Below the pieces are notes generated by a model, which saw only the letters and a program-made list of their open reading frames with translations, ran no database searches and was not told where the DNA came from. From Bremerella sp. P1 (GTDB lineage: Bacteria; Planctomycetota; Planctomycetia; Pirellulales; Pirellulaceae): a DNA stretch of 64,000 nucleotides. Where the stretch lies: NCBI RefSeq assembly GCF_028748185.1, contig NZ_CP118164.1, forward strand, positions 2,046,001 through 2,110,000, in the 5' to 3' direction. Below, in pieces: positions 26,022-35,136 of this stretch. Numbering within the stretch: the first letter of the stretch is position 1; the number at the start of each line of letters is the position of its first letter. The translations under genes were made by a program, and so were the position numbers.

Positions 26022-27095
26022 ATGAACGCACCAATCACCCTGCCCGACCCCGATACCATGTACCAGGCCATCGTCGACCGCGATGCCGAGATGGAAGGTC
26101 TCTTCCTCTTCGCGGTCAAAACGACCGGCATCTTCTGTCGCCCTGGTTGCAAATCCAAAGCACCCAAGCGTGAGAACGTCGAGTTCTTCGCCACCGCCAG
26201 CGAAGCGCTCGCCGCCGGCTATCGTGCGTGCAAGCGCTGCCGCCCGACCGAGCTCTCTGGCAGCGTGCCGGCCTGGCTCACGCAGCTGGTCGATGCCCTG
26301 GAAGCCGAGCCGACGCGCCGCTGGACCAATGCCGACCTAACGGAGATGGGCCTGTCGCCGAGCCGTGTTCGCCGTTGGTTTCAAGAACACTACCAGATGA
26401 CCTTTCATGCGTACCTCCGCATGCGGCAAATTGGCCTGGCTGTCGACATGCTGCAAACCGGCAGTGATGTCACCTCGGTCGCTCTGGAAAGCGGCTACGA
26501 GTCGCTCAGTGGCTTTCGCGATAGCCTCCGAAAATGGACCGGCCAGACGCCCACGAGCATCAAGCACGGCGAGCCAATCCTGGTTGATCGCTTCCTGACG
26601 CCGCTGGGCCCGATGCTGGCTGCCGGCAATGACGCCGGGCTGTGCCTGTTGGAGTTCGCCGATCGCAAGATGCTGTCGAAGCAGTTCGAGCGGATCAGCA
26701 AACGCTTCGCCCAGCCAATCCTGCCAGGCAAGCACCCCGTGCTGACGTCAGCCGCCGAGCAGATCGATCAATACTTCCAAGGCAAGCGAACCGAGTTCAC
26801 CCTGCCCTTGCGTCTGGATGGTACCTCCTTTCAAGAGATTGTTTGGAAAAAGCTTTCGGAAATCCCTTACGGCCAGACTCGCTCTTACCGCGAACTGGCC
26901 GAGCAGGTCAGCAAGCCCAGTGCTTCGCGGGCCATCGGACGCACCAACGGCGACAACCGCCTGGCGATCGTCGTTCCGTGCCATCGCGTCGTTCGCAGCG
27001 ATGGCCACTTGTGCGGCTACGCTGGCGGTCTCTGGCGAAAGCGTTGGCTTTTGGAGCACGAACAAAAGGCCCGTCAAACGCGGTTGCCTCTTTGA
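26022..27095 (+). CDS. ada: Ada-type bifunctional DNA repair methyltransferase/transcription activator
   Basis: A 357-residue protein with complete Ada layout. The Zn/methyl-phosphotriester N-domain (C39, C43, C70, C73, in FCRPGC and ACKRCR) is followed by an AraC-type DNA-binding segment (~95-175) and a C-terminal O6-methylguanine methyltransferase domain with the acceptor cysteine in VVPCHRVV. It repairs alkylated DNA and should activate its own regulon after methylation of the N-domain. The frame is open further upstream, but the ATG at 26022 gives the canonical start. Confidence 0.95.
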   Translation: MNAPITLPDPDTMYQAIVDRDAEMEGLFLFAVKTTGIFCRPGCKSKAPKRENVEFFATASEALAAGYRACKRCRPTELSGSVPAWLTQLVDALEAEPTRRWTNADLTEMGLSPSRVRRWFQEHYQMTFHAYLRMRQIGLAVDMLQTGSDVTSVALESGYESLSGFRDSLRKWTGQTPTSIKHGEPILVDRFLTPLGPMLAAGNDAGLCLLEFADRKMLSKQFERISKRFAQPILPGKHPVLTSAAEQIDQYFQGKRTEFTLPLRLDGTSFQEIVWKKLSEIPYGQTRSYRELAEQVSKPSASRAIGRTNGDNRLAIVVPCHRVVRSDGHLCGYAGGLWRKRWLLEHEQKARQTRLPL

Positions 27096-27129
27096 TGTGC
27101 CCTAGACCCTTCCGCGTTCTTCGCTTCCA

Positions 27130-28728
27130 ATGGAAGGCATGAACGAATCACCTAAACCGAAGTCTGGTCCAAGCGGCCCTGCCAAACGTGGCCTCGTCGG
27201 AGATGGCACGCATCTCGGGCTGATGGACTACCTTCGCAAAATCCTCAATGCCCAGGTCTACGACGTCGCTCACGAGTCGGCTCTCGAGCGAGCCAGCAAG
27301 CTCTCCGAGCGAATCCAAAACAACGTCTACCTGAAGCGTGAAGACAGCCAGAAGGTGTTCAGTTTCAAGCTGCGTGGAGCCTACAACAAAATGGCTCAGC
27401 TCACCCCGCAGCAGTTGGAACGCGGCGTGATCTGTGCCTCGGCCGGCAACCATGCCCAAGGGGTCGCGCTGGCCGCTTCGCACCTCGGCTGCACGGCGAC
27501 GATCGTTATGCCGAAGACCACTCCCAAGCTCAAAATCGAAGCGGTGAAAGCCCTCGGGGGCAATGTCGTCCTGCACGGCGAAAGCTTCACTGACGCCTAT
27601 CAGCACGCCGGCGAACTGAGCAAAACCAACGAGATGACCTTCGTGCATCCCTTTGACGATCCCGACGTGATCGCCGGCCAAGGGACCATCGCGATGGAAA
27701 TTCTGCGGCAGCATCAAAAGCCGATCCATGCCATCTTCGTCGCGATCGGCGGTGGCGGCATGATCTCTGGCGTGGCCGCCTACATCAAAGCGGTTCGCCC
27801 AGAGATCAAAGTCATCGGCGTCCAGACGAACGACTCCGACGCGATGGTCCGCAGCGTGAAGCAAGGCAAACGCGTTCAACTACAGGACGTCGGTCTTTTC
27901 TCCGATGGCACCGCCGTGAAGCAGGTTGGCGAAGAGACCTTCCGCATCACCAGGGCCCTGGTCGACGACTACGTCGTGGTCGACACCGACGCCGTTTGTG
28001 CTGCGATCAAGGATGTGTTTGAAGACACCCGCAGCATTCTGGAACCTGCCGGTGCCCTCAGCGTGGCTGGTCTCAAGCAGTATGCGGCTAAGCACCACTT
28101 GTTGGGCGATACGCTCATCGCCGTCACATGCGGGGCAAACATGAACTTCGACCGACTGCGTTTCGTCGCCGAACGTGCCGAAGTGGGTGAAAACCGCGAA
28201 GCCCTGTTCGCCGTCACGATTCCCGAACGCAAAGGCAGCTTCAAGCGGCTATGCGAACTGATCGGCCCGCGTGCCGTGACCGAGTTCAACTACCGCATCT
28301 CCGACTCGAACGTAGCCCATGTCTTTGTCGGGCTGGCGGTCAACAATCGAGACGAGGCCAAGCGGATCGCCGACGAACTTCGCTCGAGCAGCTTCGACAC
28401 GCTCGACCTGACCGACGACGAACTTGCCAAGCTGCATGTACGGCACCTGGTGGGTGGGCACAGCAAAATGGCTGCCGACGAGCACCTGTACCGCTTTGTC
28501 TTTCCCGAGCGGCCAGGGGCGCTCATGAAGTTCCTTTCCGCCATGCCGAGCGACTGGAATATCAGCTTGTTCCACTACCGCAATCAAGGTGCGGACTACG
28601 GACGCATTCTCGTGGGTCTGCAAATCCCCAGTGACGCGACCACCGAGTTTGAAGACTTCATCGAAAGCATCGCCTATCCGTACGTGGAAGAAACCGAGAA
28701 CCCGGCTTACCGGCTGTTCCTCGCCTAA
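27130..28728 (+). CDS. ilvA: Threonine ammonia-lyase, biosynthetic (two ACT-like domains)
   Basis: A 532-residue PLP enzyme deaminating threonine to 2-oxobutanoate, the first step of isoleucine synthesis. The PLP lysine segment (KVFSFKLRGAYNKM), the Asn loop (SAGNHAQGVA) and the Gly-rich phosphate-binding loop (IGGGGMISG) are all present. The C-terminal ~180 residues form tandem ACT-like regulatory domains (FAVTIPERKGSFKRLCE, FVFPERPGALMKF), where isoleucine would inhibit. It is 35 bp after ada in the same direction. An alternative ATG lies three codons later. Confidence 0.95.
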   Translation: MEGMNESPKPKSGPSGPAKRGLVGDGTHLGLMDYLRKILNAQVYDVAHESALERASKLSERIQNNVYLKREDSQKVFSFKLRGAYNKMAQLTPQQLERGVICASAGNHAQGVALAASHLGCTATIVMPKTTPKLKIEAVKALGGNVVLHGESFTDAYQHAGELSKTNEMTFVHPFDDPDVIAGQGTIAMEILRQHQKPIHAIFVAIGGGGMISGVAAYIKAVRPEIKVIGVQTNDSDAMVRSVKQGKRVQLQDVGLFSDGTAVKQVGEETFRITRALVDDYVVVDTDAVCAAIKDVFEDTRSILEPAGALSVAGLKQYAAKHHLLGDTLIAVTCGANMNFDRLRFVAERAEVGENREALFAVTIPERKGSFKRLCELIGPRAVTEFNYRISDSNVAHVFVGLAVNNRDEAKRIADELRSSSFDTLDLTDDELAKLHVRHLVGGHSKMAADEHLYRFVFPERPGALMKFLSAMPSDWNISLFHYRNQGADYGRILVGLQIPSDATTEFEDFIESIAYPYVEETENPAYRLFLA

Positions 28729-29552
28729 GGCTTTGCCGGATCGGCGTTGTATTCTCCGAGCCGCTCGGCCTTCGGCAGATGCTCTTCCAGTTCAAACTTG
28801 GGCCGCTCGTGGCTGTTGATGTACGCCGCGATGTCGGCTGCTTCCTTTTCGGTGAGCGAAGGGTCGCCCAGCGGCATGCCAACCTTCAGCCATGATGCCA
28901 GCTTGGGAATGCGACTCAGGCCGGCACCATCGTTGTACGATTGCGGTCCCCAGACCGGCGGGCCATCGGCGGTGCCCTGGCCTGCTTCACCGTGACAGTC
29001 GAGACAGTAGGTCTTGTAGTCCTCTTTGCCCTGCACCGGATCGGCTTTGCTCCAATCGAACTCCAGCGGCGGCACATGCCGCACGCCGAGGGGCTTCTTC
29101 TCGTTCATCTGGATCTTGCTGCCGGTCGATAGCCACGTGATGTAAGTCGTGATCGCGACCGAGACCTGGCTGCCGTTGGGTGGACGGATGCCGTTCTGGC
29201 TTCGCATGAAACAGTTCAGCACACGGTCTTCAAGCGTGATGACGCGGTTCTCACGTGGCGACCAGGCCGGGTAGGCCGCAGCCGTTTGCAGGAAGCTTCC
29301 TGCGTTTGGATCGGTACCTCCTTCCAAGTGACACGACGTGCAGTTCAGCTGGTTGCCGACGAACGGTTTGCTCAGCGGATGATCTTTCGTTTCGTAAACG
29401 AGCTTCTCACCCAGCTGCACGACCTCGCCCAGCGGACCTTCCGGATACTCGTCCGGCGGCGTGGGTTCCTCGGCGGCATGCAGCCAGACACTGGTCGCCA
29501 ACAGCAAGCAGAAGCAGAAAACGATTCGATAGATCGGTAGGCGGAGCGACAT
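28725..29552 (-). CDS. TsdA-like dihaem cytochrome c (possible thiosulfate dehydrogenase)
   Basis: A 275-residue exported cytochrome with two haem sites, C-T-S-C-H and C-L-D-C-H. Between them lies VLNCFMRSQNG, which matches the Cys axial-ligand segment of thiosulfate dehydrogenase TsdA. I take the ATG at 29552, where the signal peptide begins and an AGAGA lies upstream; a longer frame upstream is less likely. It would act in the periplasm on thiosulfate or tetrathionate. No electron-acceptor cytochrome is adjacent. Substrate is inferred from the ligand motif only. Confidence 0.78.
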   Translation of the reverse strand: MSLRLPIYRIVFCFCLLLATSVWLHAAEEPTPPDEYPEGPLGEVVQLGEKLVYETKDHPLSKPFVGNQLNCTSCHLEGGTDPNAGSFLQTAAAYPAWSPRENRVITLEDRVLNCFMRSQNGIRPPNGSQVSVAITTYITWLSTGSKIQMNEKKPLGVRHVPPLEFDWSKADPVQGKEDYKTYCLDCHGEAGQGTADGPPVWGPQSYNDGAGLSRIPKLASWLKVGMPLGDPSLTEKEAADIAAYINSHERPKFELEEHLPKAERLGEYNADPAKP

Positions 29553-29884
29553 GATCTCTTTCTGGCGTGAAGGTGGGAACACTTGGCAGGCATTGCATCC
29601 TTGCGATTGCCCCGGGGGCGATCTGTGAAATGGATCACACCCCAGCCCAAAGCCGGCCGATCGGTTTCTTTTCGCATCGACGAGCCCTGCTTCGGTCGAT
29701 CTTACCTAATCTTGCTGAACCATCCGAAGACCAAGTTCGATTCACTTACAAGTGCTATAAGGGTTGCGAATTTACACATATTGATTGCAGTGATCCATTT
29801 CCTTCTTGAATACTAGGGGTTACACAGATAAAAAACCGATATACCTCAATATTTCTCTTATCTTCTCTTCTCTCAGGTTGCGCT
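29553..29884. other. Intergenic region between cytochrome and DUF1559 genes
   Basis: About 330 bp between divergent genes, so it should hold both promoters. No gene, RNA or strong hairpin was seen; the part next to the DUF1559 gene is AT-rich. Confidence 0.5.
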
Positions 29885-30838
29885 ATGTTAGCTACTCGTC
29901 GCACGGCCTTCACATTGGTGGAGTTGCTGGTTGTGATCGCCATTATTGGCGTTCTGATTGCCCTGCTTTTGCCCGCCGTTCAACAGGCCCGCGAGGCCGC
30001 CCGGCGGATGACTTGTACCAACAAGCTGAAGCAGATCGGACTTGCGATCCACAATCACCACGACACCTACGGCCAGTTTCCTTCCGGCGTTCGGTACACG
30101 CCTGAGCCCGACTTCACCAGCAGCAGTTGGTGTTCGGCCACCGGCACGACCGGCACACGCGAACCGTGGACGGTGAAGATCCTTCCGTTTTTGGAACAGA
30201 ACAATCTTTACGACCAGTTCGATCTCGATGGACGGTTCACGGCGACCAGCAATGTGGCTGGCGTGACGGTCAACCATAACCTGTTCCTGCAGAACAACGC
30301 GGCGTACCAATGCCCTTCGAGCCCTGCCAGCCGCGACGACTGGAACTCCATCAGTTACTTCGGCGTTCAAGGTGGTGGCCCGGCTGCGGAAGAATCGTGC
30401 TCGACCTCGTCGGGACAGCGTGTGTTCTATCGCAATGGCGTGCTGCATTTGAACTCGGATACTGGCTTCCAGGATCTTACCGATGGTTCGACCAACGTTT
30501 TCATGGTTGGCGAAACTCGCTACTGCCTGACACCGGCCGGTCGCTCCGATGGCTTCCACAGCGGATGGGCTTCGGCGACGAAGCTCGATTCCTGGGGAAC
30601 GCCGCTGGTGCTGGCCGCCACGCGCGAGCAGATCAACTCGGACCCACGCGATGGGATGAAGAACGACACGCTCAACGTGATGACCAAGCTGTTTGGCAGT
30701 TATCACCCCGGCGGCTGCATGTTCCTGATGGGAGACGCATCGGTCCATTTCATTCCCGAAACGATCGACCTGGCCACGTATCAAACCTTGGGCAAGATCG
30801 ACGACGGTCTGCCCACCGGCGGCTTGGGAAGTTTGTAA
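29885..30838 (+). CDS. DUF1559 domain protein with type IV pilin-like N-terminus
   Basis: A 317-residue protein with the planctomycete DUF1559 signature. A short basic leader precedes the prepilin-like processing region AFTLVELLVVIAIIGVLIALLLPAVQ, then the very conserved EAARRMTCTNKLKQIGLA block, and near the C-terminus a HPGGCMFLMGDASVHFI block. The leader should be cut by a prepilin peptidase, and the protein then anchors or assembles at the envelope. Function of the family is unknown. A small lipoprotein gene follows after 2 bp, the usual planctomycete pairing. Confidence 0.93.
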   Translation: MLATRRTAFTLVELLVVIAIIGVLIALLLPAVQQAREAARRMTCTNKLKQIGLAIHNHHDTYGQFPSGVRYTPEPDFTSSSWCSATGTTGTREPWTVKILPFLEQNNLYDQFDLDGRFTATSNVAGVTVNHNLFLQNNAAYQCPSSPASRDDWNSISYFGVQGGGPAAEESCSTSSGQRVFYRNGVLHLNSDTGFQDLTDGSTNVFMVGETRYCLTPAGRSDGFHSGWASATKLDSWGTPLVLAATREQINSDPRDGMKNDTLNVMTKLFGSYHPGGCMFLMGDASVHFIPETIDLATYQTLGKIDDGLPTGGLGSL

Positions 30839-30840
30839 TC

Positions 30841-31248
30841 ATGCGTGCGCGACTAACCTGCATAACAATTGCGGCGAGCTTGCTTCTTTGCCAGGCAGTC
30901 GGCGGCTGCAACTTCGGCGACTCAACCGTCCACCTGACCGGCAAAGTGACCTACGACGGTAAGCCGGTCCCGCGTGGCACGATCACCTTTTCGCCCGACA
31001 CCCAGCAAGGCAACTCAGGGCACGGCAGCAAGGCCATCATCAACGACGGCACCTACACGACCCGGGAAAGTTTTGGGCTGGTCGGCGGCCCGCATGTGGT
31101 ACGGATCGAAGGCTTCGACGGCATCGCGCATGGTGACAACAGCGACGGCAAACTTTTGTTCCGCGCGCACGAAGAAAGCTACGACCTCCCGATGGAGTCC
31201 GGCGATTACGACTTCGAGATCTCCACGAGCACGAAGAAATCTCGCTGA
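30841..31248 (+). CDS. Small lipoprotein paired with DUF1559 (transthyretin-like fold)
   Basis: A 135-residue protein, start ATG directly after the DUF1559 stop. The leader ends in a lipobox (V-G-G-C, Cys24). The mature part (VTYDGKPVPRGTITFSPD, then GGPHVVRIEGF) follows the beta-sandwich pattern of carboxypeptidase-regulatory/transthyretin-like proteins that regularly accompany DUF1559 genes. Close spacing implies co-transcription and related work in the envelope. Function unknown. Confidence 0.85.
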   Translation: MRARLTCITIAASLLLCQAVGGCNFGDSTVHLTGKVTYDGKPVPRGTITFSPDTQQGNSGHGSKAIINDGTYTTRESFGLVGGPHVVRIEGFDGIAHGDNSDGKLLFRAHEESYDLPMESGDYDFEISTSTKKSR

Positions 31249-31322
31249 GCGCATGGGCCAACGGCGTTCCAATTCATGCGGAACTCTTGTCTGACGATGC
31301 TCGTCAAACTTCGCTCAGAAAA

Positions 31323-31360
31323 CCCTCACCCTAGCCCTCTCCCTGCGAGGGAGAGGGGAC
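31323..31360. repeat. Dispersed-type palindromic repeat
   Basis: CCCTCTCCC (31335-31343) pairs with GGGAGAGGG (31349-31357) around a 5-nt loop, preceded by ACCCTCACCCTAG. This arrangement is common as a multi-copy intergenic repeat in many bacteria; other copies were not searched for. Confidence 0.7.
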
Positions 31361-31364
31361 AGGA

Positions 31365-32207
31365 TTAGCGTGGTGGGCCGCGTTCGTTGGCGTGATTCTC
31401 GTTCCTTGCAAGACGGGGTGCCATGCCCAAGTCTGCTTGGGCGTGTGGTGCGCCGCTTACCTGATCAATCCAGTACAGCAGATCGAACTCCACCACCGCG
31501 ACATGAGGTCGTACCTTGGGCATGTCTTCGCTGGGTAAGTGCTGTTCGTACAAAGGCACTTCGTGCGAAGCGCCCAGCTCACGACGCAGGCACTCAATCT
31601 TGGTCTGCTTCGTATGGATCTTCTCTTGCAGTACCAAGTCTTGCAGCTTCAGCCGATAGAAGGACCACGCCAGGTAGCGTTTCTCTTGGTACGTGTACGG
31701 CTGTTCGAGGGGAAGATCCTTCCAACGCTTTGGCCGCTTGCGGCGTGTTGGTGAGTCTTCGTCGCGATCTTGTTTCGTCCTCTTCGGACTGGGCAACTGC
31801 GGTGGATCTTCCTCGGGGAAGTCGTAGGCCGCGACATGGGGATCGATCGGCACCGTCAGGTAGTCGGCGCAGAAACCAGGATCGTCAGACGCAAGATACT
31901 GGGCGTGACGTGCTTCCTGTTTGGCTCGCTCGGCCTGCTGAAACGCTTCCCATGCTGCCTCTTTGAGGGCGTCTTGGCGACGCGCGATGGCTTCCCAGGG
32001 GGAAGGTCTCATGCCGGGCGGCTTGGGGTAAGAAGGTTCCGGCATCGGCGAGGGTTCTTCTCGTGGTTCCTCGACCGCAAGATGCATCAACACTTCCCCG
32101 CAGCAGGGGCACAGAAGCCGGTTCCCATCGCGCACGGCAACCAGCGGAGCGTGCTCGGTTGAGCCTGCTCCGTGTGTTTCAAGTTGTGCGATGTGGTGAT
32201 GGGACAT
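31365..32207 (-). CDS. Hypothetical basic protein with N-terminal Cys cluster
   Basis: A 280-residue protein I do not recognise. A C-P-C-C-G motif near residue 35 suggests a partial zinc site. The middle is Pro-, Arg- and Glu-rich, with a basic patch (RRKRPKRWKD), and an Ala/Gln/Arg-rich helix lies at ~78-105. A more ordered segment (YQEKRYLAWSFYRLKLQDLVLQEKI) follows, possibly a coiled coil. It may bind nucleic acid, but this is inference from composition. The gene lies next to a palindromic repeat and has no partner nearby. Confidence 0.6.
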   Translation of the reverse strand: MSHHHIAQLETHGAGSTEHAPLVAVRDGNRLLCPCCGEVLMHLAVEEPREEPSPMPEPSYPKPPGMRPSPWEAIARRQDALKEAAWEAFQQAERAKQEARHAQYLASDDPGFCADYLTVPIDPHVAAYDFPEEDPPQLPSPKRTKQDRDEDSPTRRKRPKRWKDLPLEQPYTYQEKRYLAWSFYRLKLQDLVLQEKIHTKQTKIECLRRELGASHEVPLYEQHLPSEDMPKVRPHVAVVEFDLLYWIDQVSGAPHAQADLGMAPRLARNENHANERGPPR

Positions 32208-32561
32208 GACGTTTGTTGTGTGTTGATGATTGGTTACAAGTTCGCACGCCCAAGAAGCAAGATTGCTTCGTTGGGCGTACGTGCAATCTATCAGCGAAGT
32301 GCTTCAGCGAGATAGTGCGCGCGAGAAGTTTTTTGTAGTCGGAACCCTGGTACCCACTTCGCGACCCGCGCTGGCGCGGGCCCTACTTTCTATCCGTGAC
32401 GATCGGTGAAATCCGTGGTTGGTCCTCTCCTTCTTCCGTCTAGCAGAATCCAAGAAACTCACCCGAGACAGCGGGCGAGAAAAAACTGGATTCGCCCCAT
32501 GGGAGTTACTACGATGGGCACGTTCCTTCTCTTGCTCATGGCACTTCATTAGGGCGGTTCG
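32208..32561. other. Intergenic region with an interrupted hairpin
   Basis: About 350 bp between divergent genes. ACGCCCAA (32246-32253) pairs with TTGGGCGT (32271-32278) with an inner GAAGCA/TGCTTC stem. No gene was seen. Confidence 0.5.
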
Positions 32562-33149
32562 ATGACTTGGTTGGCGATTGGCGGATTGGTTTGCGTTGGG
32601 GTCTTCGTGGTCTTGGTATTATTGGTGATCGCGTTCCTGGTCTGGGCTTCCTACGACGAAAAGGCGACCGAGCAACGCGTGCGTGAGAATGGTCAGCCCG
32701 TTCTCGCCGTGCTGGTGATGGCCAACTCCCAATTCCTGAATGATACGAGTATCCCGTCAGCACCGGCGCTGACCCTGATCACCTTCGCGCCACCATCGGT
32801 GCCGCTGGCGGAAGATATGAAGGAGGTCGCGAGCGAGCTGTTTGAACTGTACACATCCGAAGAGTCCGAGATCGCCCGGCTGCCCAAGCCGCAGAGAACG
32901 ATGGGCGAGTTGATCAAGCAGGACAGCTACAAGGAAGGCCGCCGTACTCGCGTGGTTCCCGAGATGTCGCGCGGGCACGTTCTGTACATGACCGACACTT
33001 GGCTGCAACGGGATCGCATTCCGGATCATACGGCCTTCACCCGAGTCATCGCCTGCCTGGCCACGGGGAAAGACGAAGGGGAAATCATGGCCCTGCCCCA
33101 CGAAGAAGATGCCGCCCAGCGCATCTACCAGGCGGTGGACGCCGTGTAA
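32562..33149 (+). CDS. Hypothetical single-pass membrane protein
   Basis: A 195-residue protein with one N-terminal transmembrane helix (~4-29) and a soluble remainder I do not recognise. The soluble part contains predicted alternating strands and helices (PALTLITFAPPSV, DMKEVASELFELYTSE). It lies between unrelated hypotheticals, on the opposite strand to both. Role unknown. Confidence 0.65.
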   Translation: MTWLAIGGLVCVGVFVVLVLLVIAFLVWASYDEKATEQRVRENGQPVLAVLVMANSQFLNDTSIPSAPALTLITFAPPSVPLAEDMKEVASELFELYTSEESEIARLPKPQRTMGELIKQDSYKEGRRTRVVPEMSRGHVLYMTDTWLQRDRIPDHTAFTRVIACLATGKDEGEIMALPHEEDAAQRIYQAVDAV

Positions 33150-33201
33150 CCAGCCAGGCGGACACTGCTGGTCGCGCCAGCAGTGTCACGCGGACGGTCG
33201 T

Positions 33202-33675
33202 TTACCACAGCTTCATGCGCAGCACGGTCAAGATTTCGCTGCGATTGAAATCGAACAGCGCCGGCGTCGCTTGCTCTTCCCGCTTCTCGGGGCTGACCCG
33301 CTGCAGCATCGTGACGATCTGGGCCACGGGGTAAACAATCGCGATCTCTTCCAGAGGAATCGCCACCAGGGGAATGGGCTTGCCGAGGAACTCGCGTGTC
33401 GGCAGATCGTCTTGCTCATCGGAGTCGTAAGCCCCGACAATCTCAAGCAGGAATTCCCGAAAGTCTTCCGCGGCTGGGCGAGTGCGATGGGATTCTGCTT
33501 TGAGGTCCATAAGCTGAGCGTTCAAGACGACCAGCGTTTGATCGAGGTCTTCGTTCACGTTCCCGTTGTAGTGACCAAAACAGGCATAGCCCGTTTTCAA
33601 AAGCAACGCGACGGGGGCGTACTCGACCGGTTCCTTCGACGCTCCAATAATTTTTCGCAAGTCTTCGGCGTTCAC
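33202..33675 (-). CDS. Hypothetical protein
   Basis: A 157-residue soluble protein, not recognised. I start at the GTG at 33675 because AAAGG lies 6 nt upstream; a TTG five codons earlier has no such site. The sequence contains a long Leu/Ile-rich segment (LVAIPLEEIAIVYPVAQIV) that could be a buried strand pair and ends in a FDFNRSEILTVLRMKLW helix. No partner is evident; it converges on the preceding membrane-protein gene. Confidence 0.6.
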   Translation of the reverse strand: MNAEDLRKIIGASKEPVEYAPVALLLKTGYACFGHYNGNVNEDLDQTLVVLNAQLMDLKAESHRTRPAAEDFREFLLEIVGAYDSDEQDDLPTREFLGKPIPLVAIPLEEIAIVYPVAQIVTMLQRVSPEKREEQATPALFDFNRSEILTVLRMKLW

Positions 33676-33860
33676 AGCTGACCTTTCCAAGAGATGGGTG
33701 TCGGTTCAAACTAATCCCGAAATATCCACGTCGATTGCTGGCATTTCGTGCAGAGAAGTTGAATTTGCAGTGAAGTGGCGACGGCAGCTTAATTGAAATG
33801 GCTGAGCACTTTGGTAAATTCTAGGGGCCTTAATCCACCTTTCCTTACTGGTATGCCAAA

Positions 33861-34988
33861 ATGGACTTGATCGATCGTTTGAAAGAGCTCGCTTCGCGTG
33901 CTGAGAAATTGGCCCCCCAACTTAAGACAGAGGAAGCAACTAAGAACGCGTTGGTGATGCCGTTTATCGGAGCATTAGGTTACGACGTTTTTAATCCTCT
34001 CGAAGTCGTACCAGAATTTACGGCAGATGTTGGCATCAAGAAGGGTGAAAAAGTCGACTATGCGATCATGCAAGAAGCACAGGTAACGATGCTTTTTGAG
34101 TGCAAGATGATCGGCACAGATTTAGCCAAGATCACTCCATCGCAATTGTATCGCTACTTTTCCGTGACAGATGCAAGGTTTGGAATTCTCACGGATGGAG
34201 TTCACTATCAGTTTTATTCTGATCTCGATTCTCCCAACAAAATGGATTCCCGACCATTTTTGGACTTTCGAATCACGGATCTCTCAGAAAAGGTCGTTGG
34301 CGAGATCAAGAAGTTCGCCAAAGAGATTTTCGATCTCGAAGAAATCCTCTCAACGGCTAATCAACTCAAGTATACGAAGGGAATCAAACGTGTCTTTGCA
34401 GAAGAGTGGCAAAACCCTTCTGAAGAATTCGTAAAACATTTCGCTTCTAAAGTTTACGATGGACGCTTAACACAATCTGCAAAGGAACAGTTTACGGGAC
34501 TAACGAAGCAAGCGTTCCACGAATTCGTACAGGACATGTTCAGCCGCCGCCTTAGTTCCGCCCTGAGTGCTGACAGTTCATCGTCCGTCGGCGAAGTCGA
34601 ACCTTACGAAGAAATCGCTGAAGAGATAACCGAAGAAAAAGGAATCGTAACGACAGAGGAGGAAATCGAAGGCTACCATGCAGTCAAATCGATATTAAGA
34701 GAGGTCGTTTCTCCAAGCCGCGTATTCATGCGGGATACGCTGAGCTACTGCGGAATCCTCTTAGATGACAACAATCGGAAACCGATCTGTCGCCTTTTCT
34801 TCAACACAAGCAAGAAGTCGATTGGGCTTTTTGACGCTGAAAAGAACATCTCCAAGGAAAATATTGAGTCGATTGACGACATCTACAAATTCGCAGAGGC
34901 TTTGAAAACAACAGCCCTTGGTTACGACCAAGGTTCACCTGGCGTTTCGGAGGAATCAGCCGAAAACAATGGGAACGCTGAAGCTTAG
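33861..34988 (+). CDS. Standalone type I restriction HsdR N-terminal-like nuclease
   Basis: A 375-residue protein whose first ~200 residues match the HsdR_N pattern: TEEATKNALVMPFIGALGYDVFNPLEVVPEF, then a PD-(D/E)xK-like core with Asp in VDYAIM, and F-E-C-K in MLFECKM. The usual helicase and translocase parts of a type I R subunit are absent, and no hsdM or hsdS gene is adjacent. The C-terminal part holds a Glu-rich linker and a small domain (RVFMRDTLSYCGIL). It is noticeably more AT-rich than its neighbours, suggesting recent transfer. A stand-alone defence or phage-related nuclease is plausible. Catalytic activity is inferred. Confidence 0.8.
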   Translation: MDLIDRLKELASRAEKLAPQLKTEEATKNALVMPFIGALGYDVFNPLEVVPEFTADVGIKKGEKVDYAIMQEAQVTMLFECKMIGTDLAKITPSQLYRYFSVTDARFGILTDGVHYQFYSDLDSPNKMDSRPFLDFRITDLSEKVVGEIKKFAKEIFDLEEILSTANQLKYTKGIKRVFAEEWQNPSEEFVKHFASKVYDGRLTQSAKEQFTGLTKQAFHEFVQDMFSRRLSSALSADSSSSVGEVEPYEEIAEEITEEKGIVTTEEEIEGYHAVKSILREVVSPSRVFMRDTLSYCGILLDDNNRKPICRLFFNTSKKSIGLFDAEKNISKENIESIDDIYKFAEALKTTALGYDQGSPGVSEESAENNGNAEA

Positions 34989-35136
34989 CTCAGCAGTTTG
35001 GATTTCCGACTGTTACAAGCTCGTTGGGAGGGCCACCCTTTAACCTGAGAGGCATCCCTGATAACCTGAATCTCTTTCCTTGCCAATTTGGTTTCCTCCG
35101 GTGGTCGGGTTCGGGGGATTTTTCCCAACGAGTGCT

